The notes under the pieces: model-generated
The model's input: only the letters and a program-made list of their open reading frames with translations
Told to the model about the DNA's origin: nothing
Database searches by the model: none
Part shown: positions 37,032-38,152 of the stretch, piece by piece
Numbering within the stretch: the first letter of the stretch is position 1
Layout: every line of letters starts with the position of its first letter
Made by a program: the position numbers and the translations under genes
Assembly (NCBI GenBank): GCA_943787725.1
Contig: CALSNM010000025.1
Location: 1-38,152 of the forward strand
Origin: an uncultured Flavobacteriales bacterium
GTDB lineage: Bacteria > Bacteroidota > Bacteroidia > Flavobacteriales_D > Parvicellaceae
Length of the DNA stretch: 38,152 bases
Direction: 5' to 3'

Positions 37032-38152
37032 ATGCGTATGAAAACTGTATATATTATTTATCTTCTGCTAGCAACATTAAATGGTTTCTGTCAACAAAAG
37101 AATTGGATCAAAGATGGTGATTTTAATATGGACCATCACTTTTATAAAGAGGCGCTGATTTCCTTTGATAACGCATTAAATTTGGATATAGATTCGGTGC
37201 AAAAACTTCATGTGGAATCCCAAAAAGCTTTGGCATATTATCGTTTATTTGATTATGAAAATGCTGAGAAACAGTATGCAATTGTTTTGAACAACCCTGT
37301 TATTGAAAATACTGACCTTTGGTTGCAATATGCTCATATACTTAGAAATAATGAGAAATATGAAGAGGCAATTGATGCATATGAAACATATGGGTCCTAC
37401 TCGGGAAAATATTCGGTTATTGATTATTATGAAAAAGCTTGCAGTTGGTCAATTGAGCATAAAGATTCGATTCAAAATTATCGCATTTATCAAACAAATT
37501 TGGAAACTGGTGGCAGAAGTTTGGGTGTAGGATATTTCAAAAACGGTTTGGTTTATAGTCAGTCTCAATCCGAAGATTTTGATATTAAGACAACATTTTA
37601 TGATATTTCATTCGCAGAGAAAGAAAATGATTCGGTTTTTAAAAATTCTGAAGCCTACCAGGGCGAATTGAATAGATCATTTTATGAAGGTTCGCCAAGT
37701 TTCACTGCAGACCAAAAGATAATGTTTTATACCGGAAACGCTTCTGAAAGAATCAAGTATAAAGAGCGGAAACGAAAAAAAAAGGGTTATCAAATTAGTT
37801 CAACAGGAGTCAATATACTTAAGGTATATCAAGTTTCTTTGTCAGATTCTGGTTGGGTGAATAGAAAAGAGCTACCTTTTAATAGTAACGAATACAGCTG
37901 CACGCACCCAAGTATCTCTAAAGATGGTGGTACGCTATATTTTGTCTCAAATATGGCAGGTGGTTTTGGCGGTTATGACTTGTATGTTAGTTACAAAACA
38001 GATAGTTCATGGACTGAACCAAAAAATATGGGGCCGGCAATTAATACAGCATCTAATGAGATGACACCATTTTGCATGGAAAATACCATATACTATTCTT
38101 CTAAAGGTAATATGGGGTTTGGAGGAGCTGATATTTTTAAGGCACGATTCAA
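37032..38152 (+). CDS. TPR plus PD40 protein of PorE/OmpA type, 3' truncated by window edge
   Basis: An ATG at 37032, two bases after the PorP/SprF stop, opens a frame that runs out of the window (373 residues so far). It begins with a signal peptide (MRMKTVYIIYLLLATLNGFCQQ), then TPR-like helices (DHHFYKEALISFDNALNLD, YRLFDYENAEKQYAIVL, EKYEEAIDAYETYG). Beta-propeller PD40/WD40-like blades begin near residue 195-240 (GSPSFTADQKIMFYTGN; HPSISKDGGTLYFVSNMAGGFGGYDLYVS; MTPFCMENTIYYSSKGNMGFGGADIFKA). This is the arrangement of PorE-like proteins, which usually end in an OmpA peptidoglycan-binding domain that would lie beyond the window. The adhesin, PorP/SprF and TPR-PD40 genes form a typical T9SS-linked operon. 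Confidence 0.9.
   Translation, partial: MRMKTVYIIYLLLATLNGFCQQKNWIKDGDFNMDHHFYKEALISFDNALNLDIDSVQKLHVESQKALAYYRLFDYENAEKQYAIVLNNPVIENTDLWLQYAHILRNNEKYEEAIDAYETYGSYSGKYSVIDYYEKACSWSIEHKDSIQNYRIYQTNLETGGRSLGVGYFKNGLVYSQSQSEDFDIKTTFYDISFAEKENDSVFKNSEAYQGELNRSFYEGSPSFTADQKIMFYTGNASERIKYKERKRKKKGYQISSTGVNILKVYQVSLSDSGWVNRKELPFNSNEYSCTHPSISKDGGTLYFVSNMAGGFGGYDLYVSYKTDSSWTEPKNMGPAINTASNEMTPFCMENTIYYSSKGNMGFGGADIFKARF

Noticed and set aside
1..38152. CRISPR arrays, insertion sequences, phage genes, rRNA or tRNA genes
   Set aside because: No regularly spaced repeats, transposase motifs, structural phage proteins or RNA gene signatures were seen on either strand.

Overview
The window looks like chromosomal DNA of a free-living member of the Bacteroidota, most probably a marine or environmental flavobacterium-like lineage. 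The sequence is AT-rich and has few recognisable Shine-Dalgarno sites. Many proteins carry signal peptides ending in AQ-type sites. Clear type IX secretion (T9SS) hallmarks are present: a C-terminal sorting domain, a CHU_C/gliding-type C-terminal domain, SprB-like repeats, a PorP/SprF protein, and a TPR plus PD40 protein of PorE/OmpA type. Family names come from motif recognition by eye; no database search was possible.

Layout. 1-2.5 kb: a broken TPR-like gene (cut by the left edge) and three small proteins of unknown function, two of them exported. 2.6-7.4 kb: on the minus strand, an exported GH1 beta-glucosidase, a small two-helix membrane protein with an acidic tail, and a large T9SS cargo protein with a LamG domain. 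7.5-9.5 kb: three short minus-strand genes (DinB-like, GyrI-like, exported unknown) separated by related imperfect-hairpin repeats, resembling a small gene-cassette array. 9.6-13.9 kb: a nuclease-rich block with a coiled-coil protein carrying a PD-(D/E)XK-like motif, a DUF2130 protein, and a DUF2779 protein (Cas4/RecB-like nuclease plus DEDD-type exonuclease). 14.0-21.2 kb: an EEP-fold endonuclease lipoprotein, a MoxR/ChlI-type AAA ATPase with its VWA partner, and a sortilin/BNR-repeat secreted protein. 21.2-27 kb: a class V aminotransferase, a DUF5916 outer-membrane-type protein, a YdcF/DUF218 protein and a DUF2911 protein. 27.1-32.5 kb: a PIG-L deacetylase, a 37-residue membrane microprotein and a sodium:solute symporter joined by overlapping stop/start codons, then an Old Yellow Enzyme. 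32.8 kb to the end: a T9SS surface operon of beta-helix/SprB/CHU_C adhesin, PorP/SprF and TPR-PD40 protein (cut by the right edge).

An important caveat is that at least eight genes are interrupted by single-base frameshifts, about 17 in total. Many lie in short homopolymers, and the conserved motifs on both sides are intact. This pattern fits uncorrected sequencing indels better than real gene decay, so the broken genes are described here as their reconstructed products. I found no tRNA, rRNA, CRISPR array, insertion sequence or phage module.
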